Shown here one piece after another: positions 46,485 through 55,100 of a stretch of 64,000 nucleotides of DNA. A program made the translations under genes and the position numbers. The notes beneath the pieces were generated by a model, which saw only the letters and a program-made list of their open reading frames with translations, was not told where the DNA came from and made no database searches. The stretch is from Sphingomonas sp. Leaf343 (lineage in GTDB: Bacteria; Pseudomonadota; Alphaproteobacteria; Sphingomonadales; Sphingomonadaceae). Within the stretch, counting starts at the first letter, position 1. Each line of letters starts with the position of its first letter. The stretch is from positions 151,429 to 215,428 of the forward strand of contig NZ_LMPG01000016.1 in assembly GCF_001423765.1 (NCBI RefSeq). The letters run 5' to 3'.

Positions 46485-48268
46485 TCCTCGCCTTCCTCAT
46501 CTTCTGCATCGTCTGAGGAGTCGGCTCGGGGGCCAATCCGAAAAGTAGGATGGGTATCTCTTCCACTTGTTTCGAGGGTCAAATCATAACCCTCCTTATT
46601 GAGAGCCTGCCGCGAGATATAAAGCCCCATCCCTCGACCGTTCGGTTTTGTGCTCTCACCAAATTCAAAGATTCGATCAGCTATCCTGAGCTCAATTCCA
46701 GGCCCGCCGTTCGTGATAAGGAACGCATCATCTACAGCATCAAGCTCGATCCAGTGCTCCGCTTCCCGATCAAACGCTATCCAGAACAAAGCATTATCTA
46801 CAACGTTGACAAAAGCGGGCAGAAACGTTGAAATATGCCCCTGAACTCGCATGGCATCAAAACGTTTGGTCCACCTGAGGTCTACTCCATGCCTTCGGAG
46901 ACGATCCCCAAAAACCTCGTCGAGGTACATCCTGATCTGCTCACCTGTAAGGTCGATGACGTCGCGGTTTAACCTCCGGCTCATAGGCGCAAATAGGCGC
47001 AAGTATCCCTCTAAATGCTCGAATCCGCCACTTACGTCGCGAACAAGTTTGGCGAGGTCGGCGTTCGCACGACTCCAAGGTTGTAAACGACCGATCGCGT
47101 CATTTATGGAATTAGCCGTACTCTGAAATTCGTGCTGAACGATACCCAGCGCCATTCCAACCTGCGCGAGCTCCGCGTAATCGTCTAATTGAGAGCGATA
47201 CGCTTCTGATTGTGCTTCCAAAGCGGCGGTAGCGTCGTCCGCGAATTCGTCTCGCGCCACGGCGCCAGCAACGGATTCCAGTTGATCTCGGAGCGCCTCC
47301 AAGCGCTCCTTGGTCTCAGTAGCACTTACTTCGATGCGAGTTTCCCAAGCCTGCTGAAGTTCTCGTAAATCGCGCTCATCAATAACTTGCGTATCAGTAC
47401 GACCGAGGTCAGCGAAGGTAGCAGCGATGTCTTCACCTAGGCGGGTGACGCAGTCCTTGAGCGTGCCATCGACGACGTTTGAAAGCTCCGTCACCTGTTC
47501 ACCCACCTCACGACGCAGACGGGCGCTCGTTGAGGTCGCGGAACGGCGTCTTGATTCCAAACCAGCTACGATTCTCCTGCGCCGATCTACGGCTACCAAG
47601 GAGTCTTGGGCTATGTCGCTTACTGCCGCATCGATTTCCCGCGCCAAGGGCTCGAACACCTCTGTCTCTAGCTTATCGTAGTTGCGAAGATAGGCTGCCC
47701 AATCCCGCTGCTGCAGCTTGGTCATGCCAAATCCGCGGGGCCGCAGGATGGTGTAGCTAGAGCGTAGTCGAGCTACACCCTCTCCAGCATCAACCTCGAC
47801 TTCCAGAAGCTGCTGGGCGGCAAGCTCCATATCGCCAAAAGCCCTGAGTGCTTCGACCCGAGCCAAGAACTCTAATCTAAGCTCTTCCGCTCTTTTTGAA
47901 GGCTCTCCGCGCTCAACCGCATCAAAGAATGAGCTTAGATCAGATGAAAGTCTGCGTCGCCGTTCACGAACCTGCTTCTCTCGCTTTTCGAGTGCCTTAG
48001 CTTCTCGCGTGAGATCCTTCTTTATAGCGTTGAACTCATCCCCAAAGGTTGACGTCGGCCTGAAGAAGTCAATCGCTAGGCGCTCGAAGAAGTTCTCTAG
48101 AATCGCCACAAACTCACGATACGCGCGATTGGCTCTAAATCCCTCACGTCCGGCTTTTTCGACGAGCGAGCTGTTGGTCGCATAGCTTATCTCGATTGCG
48201 CCGAATATACGACGATACGAGAAAAACCAATCTTGCGCGCTCTTGGTCCGTCGTCTTTCGATATTCAA
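46481..48268 (-). CDS. Histidine-kinase-like half of a GHKL protein (likely frame-split from the upstream ORF)
   Basis: 595 codons from TTG at 48268. Residues 1-70 (NIERRRTKSAQDWFFSYRR, then EKAGREGFRANRAY) read as the end of the GHKL-S5 ATPase of the preceding ORF. Long coiled coil follows (about 80-370), then an H-box-like GIVQHEFQSTANSI (H379), N-box FVNVVDNALFW, ITNGGPGI (518-525) and GRGMGL (544-549). The kinase site is complete. A one-base change in TTTT at the junction (48267-48270) would fuse both ORFs into a protein of about 998 aa. Confidence 0.85.
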   Translation of the reverse strand: MNIERRRTKSAQDWFFSYRRIFGAIEISYATNSSLVEKAGREGFRANRAYREFVAILENFFERLAIDFFRPTSTFGDEFNAIKKDLTREAKALEKREKQVRERRRRLSSDLSSFFDAVERGEPSKRAEELRLEFLARVEALRAFGDMELAAQQLLEVEVDAGEGVARLRSSYTILRPRGFGMTKLQQRDWAAYLRNYDKLETEVFEPLAREIDAAVSDIAQDSLVAVDRRRRIVAGLESRRRSATSTSARLRREVGEQVTELSNVVDGTLKDCVTRLGEDIAATFADLGRTDTQVIDERDLRELQQAWETRIEVSATETKERLEALRDQLESVAGAVARDEFADDATAALEAQSEAYRSQLDDYAELAQVGMALGIVQHEFQSTANSINDAIGRLQPWSRANADLAKLVRDVSGGFEHLEGYLRLFAPMSRRLNRDVIDLTGEQIRMYLDEVFGDRLRRHGVDLRWTKRFDAMRVQGHISTFLPAFVNVVDNALFWIAFDREAEHWIELDAVDDAFLITNGGPGIELRIADRIFEFGESTKPNGRGMGLYISRQALNKEGYDLTLETSGRDTHPTFRIGPRADSSDDAEDEEGEE

Positions 48269-49473
48269 AAGTCGAAATCAGAGTTACCGTATGGTAGAAT
48301 ACGTATACCGTCCCGATAAACGTAGAGCCCGCCAATTCGATTTAGCTTTTGACTGATATGGGAATATTCGGCTGGGGGTAGTCTGGACTCGCTCATCCGT
48401 CCTTGAAGGTACGCGAATTTGATACGGAACGGCCCACAGTCCGTCGGGCGGCCAGTTGATCCCGGCCAAGCAATCACATGATCGACAGCAGCTCGATTGT
48501 ATACAGCGACCCATCCTGAGAACTGGCCGAATTCGTCGAATACCCCCTCAATATGATGATCCGCGGCGACAAACTCGGCAGGAGTGAAAAAGGCATTTCC
48601 GCCAATTAACTCTCGGGTCCGGCCATCTTCAAGGTGGTCACGAAACTCAGCTTTAATCACCGGGACCGCCCGATCGGGCATCATGGTGTTGCTGAACCCG
48701 AGCAGCATCTTCTGCAACGGAGACGCGACATCCTCACTGCCCGCGTCGATATCGTCGGGCAGGATCGCTGCACAGGGGCGAATGTAAAACTGCGTCCCGT
48801 AACGATCTTGGCCTAAGTGTGGCTCAGAGAACTGAGGTTGTACAAGGTTCGGGTCGAAACTCATCAATGCCAGATCGCTACGGATCGCATCAGCCTGGTC
48901 GACGGGCAGCTTAGCGCCGAGCGCGTCAACGTTGGCGAGCACACGTGCCACTAGATTATCGATTACTTCCTTGTTCGGTAGTCGCCCGTCAGGAAGTTTC
49001 ACGACCGGGATGTCGATACTGTCCAGATCAATGCCCGGCACCTCAAATAACCGCCAGTTCACTAAGGCAGCTACCAGCGGCTGAAGGCCAGCTGGTCGAA
49101 TTGCCCGCGTAAGTACCAGAACCTGTGGACCTATTGCTGCGATCGCAAGGCGGCCGATGCCCTTCTCTCCCATGATCGGCCGCGGAGGTTTACTGCTCGG
49201 GCCTGTCCAAGACTGAGCACCAGGATCATTGGCTCCAACTTTACTTTCGGTTCCAAGGGTCAACCATCGCGTCTCGAAGTCCTCCAATGTCATGCCGAGG
49301 CCATCGTCACGCACCACCAACAGGTGGTCAGCTCTAAAATAATCGACTTCGACGCTATCAGCAAAGGCGTCGTGAGCATTCTTAAACAGCTCATGGATTG
49401 CAGTCGGGATCCCAGCGATCTGCTGACGGCCAAGCATGTCGACGGCACGTGCACGAACACGAATCTTTGCCAT
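48265..49473 (-). CDS. MORC-like (paraMORC) GHKL-S5 ATPase, N-terminal ORF
   Basis: 402 aa. GHKL ATP-binding motifs: N-box IHELFKNAHDA (E28, N32, D35), G1 VVRDDGLGM (D56-G60), lid GEKGIGRLA (102-110). An S5-like region follows and stops abruptly at VYRDGIRILPYGNSDFDF, where homologous proteins run on into the RRxKS...FFSYRR segment found at the start of the next ORF. Such MORC-like ATPases were described in R-M contexts and are thought to remodel or clamp DNA. It starts at ATG 49473 with TGATG overlap to the methyltransferase gene. Confidence 0.88.
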   Translation of the reverse strand: MAKIRVRARAVDMLGRQQIAGIPTAIHELFKNAHDAFADSVEVDYFRADHLLVVRDDGLGMTLEDFETRWLTLGTESKVGANDPGAQSWTGPSSKPPRPIMGEKGIGRLAIAAIGPQVLVLTRAIRPAGLQPLVAALVNWRLFEVPGIDLDSIDIPVVKLPDGRLPNKEVIDNLVARVLANVDALGAKLPVDQADAIRSDLALMSFDPNLVQPQFSEPHLGQDRYGTQFYIRPCAAILPDDIDAGSEDVASPLQKMLLGFSNTMMPDRAVPVIKAEFRDHLEDGRTRELIGGNAFFTPAEFVAADHHIEGVFDEFGQFSGWVAVYNRAAVDHVIAWPGSTGRPTDCGPFRIKFAYLQGRMSESRLPPAEYSHISQKLNRIGGLYVYRDGIRILPYGNSDFDF

Positions 49474-50531
49474 CAGCTTGGCAAGTCCATGATTTTTTCT
49501 AGCGCGGGCAACATGGCTTCCACCATTGTGACAGGAACCGCGTTTCCGATTTGGCGCGCTACTTCTGAGGCGTTGCCATGAAACTTATACTTCTTGGGAA
49601 AGGTTTGCAGCAGTGCGGCCTCTCTTAAGCTAATAGCACGATCCTGGTCCGGATGAGCAAACCGTCCGCGGGTAACGTCGGTGCAGCCCGTCGTGAGCGT
49701 GGGGGCGACCTGGTCCCAGCACATCCTACCATAAACGTCCGAATAGGATGTAGCACGCCCCTCATGGCAGCGCAGTTGTAGGTGCTTGGGAAGGTCAGCC
49801 CGGCTCCCGCCATTATGTGGAATGTGCTCCAGTCGCTGGATGACTATCGCGCGGTGATCGCGAGCAAAATGTAGCGGATCGCGATTGCAACGCTCGCCGG
49901 AGGCCAAAGCGGGAAGGTCGGCAATCGCTTCACGCACAGTGCTGCGGGGCGCAGAAAAGTTTGCTTGTTGAAACTCGCTTAGTGCGGCCTTGGTCCGCGC
50001 AGCGATCATGACACAACGGATCCGCCTTTGCGGCACCCCTAGGTCCGCGGCATCTATCCGTCGCGGTAATCCGAGTAGATAGTCGTGAGCCTCAAGTCGT
50101 GTCCGAAGCTCGGTCAGCAGCTCGTGGCTGCCAGGGCCAGCAAGCCCGGAAACGTTCTCGAAAAGGATTAACGACGGCTTCAACTCGGCAGCAAACTTGA
50201 CGGCCTCTAGGATCAAGGCTGCTCGCGGGTCGCCTCTGCGCTTCTGGTTTTGACTGCTAAACGGCTGGCAAGGTGCACAGACCACGAGCAGGTCTACCGA
50301 TTGGATTGATCGCAAGCGGCGGTCTTTAGCGGGATTCAGCAGCTGTATATCTTGCTTAAGGAGGCGCGTTTTCGAATGGTTTAGCTTGTAGGTCCGGCAG
50401 GCAATCGGGTCATTATCCACTGCCGCTAGGACACGGAAACCCCTCCGGCGAAGGGCTGCGCTGACGGCGCCCGATCCGCAAAACAGGTCAACGGCTGTAC
50501 GCTCTCGCCCTTCAGCCACAGTTCCTACCAA
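49473..50531 (-). CDS. C5-cytosine DNA methyltransferase
   Basis: 352 aa. Motif I TAVDLFCGSGAVSAAL, motif IV VVCAPCQPFSSQ (catalytic Cys88), motif VI LILFENVSGL, motif VIII GVPQRRIR, target-recognition region around 220-290, motif X ARQIGNAVPV. It presumably marks host DNA so that the GHKL/SIR2 operon it heads can tell self from non-self. The recognition sequence cannot be read from the protein. No nuclease is encoded in the operon, which is the unusual point. Confidence 0.93.
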   Translation of the reverse strand: MVGTVAEGRERTAVDLFCGSGAVSAALRRRGFRVLAAVDNDPIACRTYKLNHSKTRLLKQDIQLLNPAKDRRLRSIQSVDLLVVCAPCQPFSSQNQKRRGDPRAALILEAVKFAAELKPSLILFENVSGLAGPGSHELLTELRTRLEAHDYLLGLPRRIDAADLGVPQRRIRCVMIAARTKAALSEFQQANFSAPRSTVREAIADLPALASGERCNRDPLHFARDHRAIVIQRLEHIPHNGGSRADLPKHLQLRCHEGRATSYSDVYGRMCWDQVAPTLTTGCTDVTRGRFAHPDQDRAISLREAALLQTFPKKYKFHGNASEVARQIGNAVPVTMVEAMLPALEKIMDLPS

Positions 50532-50630
50532 CGCCCTTGCCCACCCTGCATTCGTCTCCTCGCCCGAACCCTAACGGATCCTCCCGAAATCGCCAGTCCT
50601 TGAGCTGCTGCCGGTCCCGTGGACATCAAG

Positions 50631-50769
50631 TTAGGGTACATGCGCTTGCCGCTCGAAGTCCATGGGGCTGAGATAGCCTAGCGTCGAGTGCCGGCGCGTC
50701 GGGTTGTAGAAGCGCTCGATATAATCGAACACGTCGGCCTTCGCGTGATTGCGCGTTCGATACTTCCGG
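50631..50769 (-). pseudogene. C-terminal remnant of an IS3-family transposase
   Basis: On the minus strand: RTRNHAKADVFDYIERFYN, PTRRHSTLGYLSPMDFERQ, AHVP and TAA. This is the typical end of IS3-family OrfB integrases (the last catalytic Glu region is missing). It is cut off by the left end of the IS6 element at 50771. Confidence 0.88.
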
Positions 50770-50770
50770 C

Positions 50771-51552
50771 GGCTATGTCAGAGCAAATCCACCCATTGGT
50801 AATTCGGGGATTGTAGGGCCGCTGCATGCCCCGCCCGCGCAAGCCAGCCAGTCCGTTCCGCTACTTCAACTCCTCGCCGGAGGTGATCCGGCTGGTGGTG
50901 CTGATGTACGTCCGCTTCCCGCTCAGCCTCAGGAACGTGGAGGACCTGCTGTTCGAGCGCGGGATCGACATCTGCCACGAGACCGTGCGGCTGTGGTGGA
51001 ACAGGTTCGGGCCGCTGTTCGCAGGCGAGGTACGGCGTAAGAGGGTGAGCCGCATGCATGGCTTTCGCCACTGGCGCTGGCACCTGGACGAGATGTACGT
51101 GAAGCTGAACGGCGAGATGGTCTACCTCTGGCGAGCAGTAGATCACGAGGGCGAGGTGCTCGAGAGCTACGTCACTAGGACGCGCGACAAGGCAGCCGCG
51201 CTCACCTTCATGAAGAAGGCACTGAAGCGGCACGGCTCACCAGAGGCGATCACCACCGACGGCCTGCGCTCCTACCGTGCTGCCATGAACGAGCTGGGCA
51301 ACGCCGAAAAGCAGGAGGTTGGCCGCTGGGCTAATAACCGGGTTGAGAACAGCCACCTGCCGTTCCGACGACGAGAGCGGGCGATGCTGCGGTTCAGGCA
51401 GATGAAGACGCTGCAGAAGTTCGCTTCCGTGCACGCCAACGTCCACAACCACTTCAGCCTGGAGCGCCATCTCACCGACCGACAGACCTACCGGGAACGA
51501 CGCTCCGCAGCGCCTGCGGAGTGGCAGATCCTCATCAGCTAGGCGACTATCC
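50771..51552 (+). mobile_element. IS6-family insertion sequence (right end not seen)
   Basis: The left terminus begins GGCTATGTCAGAGCAAATCC, matching the ends of other IS6-like fragments in the window (GGCxCxGTCAAA types). It contains one transposase gene. After the transposase stop the sequence passes within about 10 bases into the truncated GST-like gene, and no matching right inverted repeat is visible. The right end may be lost, or the element may have recombined here as IS6 elements do. Confidence 0.75.
50826..51542 (+). CDS. IS6-family transposase
   Basis: 238 aa DDE transposase. Motifs: RNVEDLLFERGIDICHETVRLW (helix-turn-helix), WHLDEMYVKLNGEMVYLWRAVD (first Asp), TDGLRSYRAA (second Asp), VENSHLPFRRRERAM (Glu). 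Full length for the family, with an intact catalytic triad. Confidence 0.95.
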   Translation: MPRPRKPASPFRYFNSSPEVIRLVVLMYVRFPLSLRNVEDLLFERGIDICHETVRLWWNRFGPLFAGEVRRKRVSRMHGFRHWRWHLDEMYVKLNGEMVYLWRAVDHEGEVLESYVTRTRDKAAALTFMKKALKRHGSPEAITTDGLRSYRAAMNELGNAEKQEVGRWANNRVENSHLPFRRRERAMLRFRQMKTLQKFASVHANVHNHFSLERHLTDRQTYRERRSAAPAEWQILIS

Positions 51553-52026
51553 TCAAAGCCCCAGATGCAGCCGGTGGAAAGCGGTTCGCGTTAGACCGAC
51601 AGCACCAAAGCGGGTTACGGACAGGCGCTCCTCGGGCGGGCGCAACAGGTAAAGACATGCGGCGCAGTGTGATGCCGGATCGCTGTCATAACGATCGGGA
51701 TATTTTGTTCGGTCAAGGTGATGCTTGAACGGACCATTATTGGTCGCGATCAAATCATCGTCGGTGCGGTCCAGCCAGCCTGCCGGATCATGGCGCGCAA
51801 GTGCCATGCGCATGATGTCGAGACTTTGATCGAGCACACCGCCTTCGGGCAGCACCAGCACCGGCACCGTCGCCTTGAATGAGGCAGCGAGCAGCTCAGC
51901 GGGCTTCACAGAGAGTTTGACCTCGCGGATGATGCAAGCCGTACCGCTCGCCAGCAGGGCGAGCCGCGCGCGGATCGCATAGGGGCAGCGCCGGAACGAG
52001 TAGAGCAGGGGAAGGTCGCCCGTCAT
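51553..52026 (-). CDS. GST/glutaredoxin-fold protein, 3' end truncated by the IS
   Basis: About 157 aa from ATG at 52026 (ATGA overlap with the nuclease gene; 52032 is an alternative). A thioredoxin-fold GST N-domain: LLYSFRRCPYAIRARLALLASG, VKLSVKPAELL, TVPVLVLPEGGVLDQSLDI. The C-terminal helical domain stops early and ends in sequence adjoining the IS6 element, so the gene is probably broken. Such proteins recur beside Dcm-Vsr type loci; why is unknown. Confidence 0.7.
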   Translation of the reverse strand: MTGDLPLLYSFRRCPYAIRARLALLASGTACIIREVKLSVKPAELLAASFKATVPVLVLPEGGVLDQSLDIMRMALARHDPAGWLDRTDDDLIATNNGPFKHHLDRTKYPDRYDSDPASHCAACLYLLRPPEERLSVTRFGAVGLTRTAFHRLHLGL

Positions 52027-53384
52027 ACCCATTCCGCCATCCGCCGCTCGCGCAGTTCGTCGTGGAAGAAGCCGGCAAACCCGATCACATTGGAATGGCG
52101 CACATACTCGGTGCTGCGTGACTCGCGCAGCGTCTCGGGCACCACCAGCACGATCCCGAGCGAGGCCATGTCCTCGATCGCATTGGCGGCGATGGACTCA
52201 TCGACGGTGGCCAGGAACAGGTCGCCGCCTGTCATCTCGCGCTGGACCTGCTTCCAACGCTCGCGCAGCGTCGTCTTGGCGCTCAGGATAAGGCCGTTGG
52301 CGGCACCGGGGACGGGTGTGATAAAGCGCGCGAGCGAGGGCAGGATGAAGTCCGGCCGCTTCTTTGCGTCCATAACCACCTGCTTCTCGAACGGCACGGC
52401 GCCGGCGGCGAGCATCGCCTCTATCTGGTGCTCGAACGAATAGCCCGCGCGCGACTTGCGCTGCTGGCTGGCCGACAGCATCAGCCGGTCGACCTCGCCG
52501 ATGTTGTCGATGAGGCTGCGGATGATGCCGGCGGCGGTGACATACGACGGAATGTCACCAAGGATCGTGCGTACCAGCATGATCGCGCGCTCACGACGCT
52601 GGAACTCGCGGAACAGTTCCCACTCGATCGTGCGGCTGATCTCGCGCACCGCGTCACCGGGACGCTCAATGGCCCACGGGTCGAGCGTGGCAAGGCCATG
52701 GTCAGCAAGATACTTTTCACGTGCCATGCGGGCGAGCACGGCCGTGGAGGGCAGGACGGCATTGTCATCGGCGAAGGCGGCGATCCCGCCGGCCAGCCAC
52801 GCCTCGATCGCGCGGCCTGCAAAGTCGAGGATCGCGTCACGCTCGGCCGCGAGCGCTGCTGCAGGCTCGAAGATGCCGGCAACGAAGTCGGCGGGAAGGC
52901 TCAGCGTATCGGTGAGCAGCAGCGCGTCGGCCGACGCGGAATCGATCGTCAGGCAGCGATAGACCGGCACCCCGTCGGTGACATGGCGCCCCATGACGAG
53001 GAACGAGGCCGGCGACAGCGTGGCGAAGGCCGGCTTCGGGATGCCTGTCATGTGGGTCTCGGCGCCCTTGCTGGTGTAATGCACCAGCCGGGTCTTCTCG
53101 CGCACTATATCGACCTGTGGCCATTCAGTGCGGAAGAAGCACTCGCGGATCGCGGCGCCGCCATCGGCCCGCACCTTCCCGGACAGCGGCGGGAAGAACC
53201 CGCTCTCGCGCTGCGCCGGCGCAATATAGACCCCGGCTTGATGCTTGTTGGGAAGCTGCGCCCAGTCGCGGTCGTTGTTCGACAGCTTCTTTACCAGCAC
53301 GAAGCTGGCCGAGCGCAGCAGGTCGACCAGCAGCATCGCGCCACCGTCGTCACCATCGTCAAACATGTCGATCTGCGTGGTCAC
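52023..53384 (-). CDS. EcoRII-C-type restriction endonuclease
   Basis: 453 aa from GTG at 53384, preceded by GGAGG. The C-terminal EcoRII-C domain contains QRKSRAGYSFEHQIEAML, KKRPDFILPS (Asp345) and LSAKTTLRERWKQV (Lys370). The N-terminal half may be an effector DNA-binding domain as in EcoRII. With the Dcm-like methylase and Vsr next to it, the probable target is CCWGG-like, inferred from family only. 4-nt overlaps with vsr and the GST-like gene. Confidence 0.88.
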   Translation of the reverse strand: MTTQIDMFDDGDDGGAMLLVDLLRSASFVLVKKLSNNDRDWAQLPNKHQAGVYIAPAQRESGFFPPLSGKVRADGGAAIRECFFRTEWPQVDIVREKTRLVHYTSKGAETHMTGIPKPAFATLSPASFLVMGRHVTDGVPVYRCLTIDSASADALLLTDTLSLPADFVAGIFEPAAALAAERDAILDFAGRAIEAWLAGGIAAFADDNAVLPSTAVLARMAREKYLADHGLATLDPWAIERPGDAVREISRTIEWELFREFQRRERAIMLVRTILGDIPSYVTAAGIIRSLIDNIGEVDRLMLSASQQRKSRAGYSFEHQIEAMLAAGAVPFEKQVVMDAKKRPDFILPSLARFITPVPGAANGLILSAKTTLRERWKQVQREMTGGDLFLATVDESIAANAIEDMASLGIVLVVPETLRESRSTEYVRHSNVIGFAGFFHDELRERRMAEWV

Positions 53385-53854
53385 CGTTCCTCCAGCGTGA
53401 CATCCAGCCCACGGATATCGATGCGCATGTCCGTGCCGCGGATCCATGTCGCCAGCGTGTCGAGCATGTCGCCATGATTAAGGCGCGTTCGGCCCTTCAG
53501 CGCACATTCCCATACGACAGCGACGCGCCAGCCGGCATCGTGCAGCGCAGCCTCTGCGCGCGCATCGACCGCACGGTTGCGCGCGATCTTCGCGCGCCAG
53601 AACTCGTCCCGGGTCTTTGGCCATTTGAACAGATGGCAGTCATGGCCATGCCAGAAGCAGCCTTGCGCCTGCACCACGGCGCGCCGGCTTGCAAACACCA
53701 GATCGGGCGTGCCCGGCAGACTGCGATCGTGCAGCCGGAAGCGCAGGCCGCGGGCGTGCAGCCCGCGGCGCAGCAGGAGCTCCGGCTTGGTATTAGTGCT
53801 GCGGATGCCTGCCATCATCCGGCTGCGCACGTCAGCCGGGAAGACGTCAGCCAT
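53381..53854 (-). CDS. vsr: Very-short-patch repair endonuclease
   Basis: 157 aa. Family motifs: RSRMMAGIRSTNTKPELLLR, LPGTPDLVFASRRAVVQAQG, CFWHGHDCHLFKWPKTRDEFW (zinc and catalytic His/Asp), VVWECALKG. It nicks T:G mismatches produced by 5-methylcytosine deamination at the methylase sites. The usual VFVHGCFWH reads VVQAQGCFWH. It overlaps the methylase gene by 8 nt. Confidence 0.93.
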   Translation of the reverse strand: MADVFPADVRSRMMAGIRSTNTKPELLLRRGLHARGLRFRLHDRSLPGTPDLVFASRRAVVQAQGCFWHGHDCHLFKWPKTRDEFWRAKIARNRAVDARAEAALHDAGWRVAVVWECALKGRTRLNHGDMLDTLATWIRGTDMRIDIRGLDVTLEER

Positions 53855-55100
53855 TGGCGGCGACAGGCTCCCGGTCGGGGCGCGTGATCGTCACCGGTGC
53901 CGCAGAGCGATCCTGCGTGTTGCCGATCGCCGCCTCCAGATGCGGGCGCATCGCATCGGCAAGGAACTCGACCACTGGAGCTACGACCGCGTTGCCGAAC
54001 TGGCGATAGGCCTGTGTATCCGACACCTCGATCTTCCAGCGCCGGTCGCCGTGATCGAAGCCCATCAGCCGCGCACATTCCAGCGGGGTGAGACGGCGCG
54101 GGCGCTTGCCCGGCTGGTCGATCAGGATCTCCGAGCCATCCTTGTGATAACGGGCCGACAGCGTGCGGGTGACGTCGTCGGGGCCGAACAGGCTGTAGCC
54201 GAAGCCATTGCCCTTCAGCGCATGCTTGGCCTTGTACCCCTGCAGATACTCCCACAGCCGTTCGGTCAGCGTGTACTTCGGATCGACATCCTCATGCCGC
54301 TCGAGGATGCTGCCCAGCTTCGGACCTCCCTGCGGCAGCTGCAGCGCCGCCAGATCGAAGGTGGTTGGCTCGCGGAAGCCCACGATGAAGATGCGCTCGC
54401 GACGCTGCGGCACCCAGTGCTCGGAACTGATCACCTGCGCCTGCACGTGATAGCCGAGCTCGTTGCGAAGCACGTTCATAATGGTCGCGAAGGTGCGTCC
54501 CTTGTCGTGCCGCTCGAGGTTCTTGACGTTCTCGAGCACGAACGCCGCCGGACGGTGGTGCGCGATTATCTGCGCGGTGTCGAAAAACAGCGTGCCCTGA
54601 GTGTCGCACAGAAAGCCGTGCGGGCGCCCCAGCGCATTCTTCTTGGACACGCCCGCGATCGAGAAGGGCTGGCACGGGAAGCCACCCAGCAGCAGGTCGT
54701 GCTCCGGGATCAGCGACGGATCGGCGGCATAGTCGTGGATATCGCCGGCCAGCGGATGGTTGTCGCGGAAGTTCAGCGCATACGTCTCCTGTGCATGGCG
54801 ATCCCACTCCGAGGTGAACACGCAATGCCCGCCGATCCCCTGAAAGCCGATCCGCAAGCCACCGATCCCGGCGAACAGGTCGATGAACCGGAACGACACC
54901 GGGCGCGGCGGTGCCGATGCACGTCGCGCGGCGTCCTCCAGTACCCGGATGGCCAGTCGCGAGGGCTTTGCGTCACCTGACAGGTAGCGTTCGATCGTGC
55001 GCGGCGTTACCGAGATCAGCGCTGCCGCCTCGGCCCGCGTCAGCCCCGCGCGCGCGATCAGTGCGCCAACCTCGCTGTGTGCCGATCGTAGCCTGCGCAT
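53847..55100 (-). CDS. Dcm/M.EcoRII-like C5-cytosine methyltransferase
   Basis: 417 aa. N-terminal helix-turn-helix (about 10-50; LTRAEAAALISVTPRTIERYL) as in M.EcoRII-type enzymes that regulate their own gene. Catalytic part: FIDLFAGIGGLRIGF, LLLGGFPCQPFSIAG (Cys143), AFVLENVKNL, VPQRRERIFIVG, YRQFGNAVVAPVV. First gene of the minus-strand operon Dcm-Vsr-nuclease-GST. It is divergent from the GHKL cassette. Confidence 0.93.
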   Translation of the reverse strand: MRRLRSAHSEVGALIARAGLTRAEAAALISVTPRTIERYLSGDAKPSRLAIRVLEDAARRASAPPRPVSFRFIDLFAGIGGLRIGFQGIGGHCVFTSEWDRHAQETYALNFRDNHPLAGDIHDYAADPSLIPEHDLLLGGFPCQPFSIAGVSKKNALGRPHGFLCDTQGTLFFDTAQIIAHHRPAAFVLENVKNLERHDKGRTFATIMNVLRNELGYHVQAQVISSEHWVPQRRERIFIVGFREPTTFDLAALQLPQGGPKLGSILERHEDVDPKYTLTERLWEYLQGYKAKHALKGNGFGYSLFGPDDVTRTLSARYHKDGSEILIDQPGKRPRRLTPLECARLMGFDHGDRRWKIEVSDTQAYRQFGNAVVAPVVEFLADAMRPHLEAAIGNTQDRSAAPVTITRPDREPVAANG

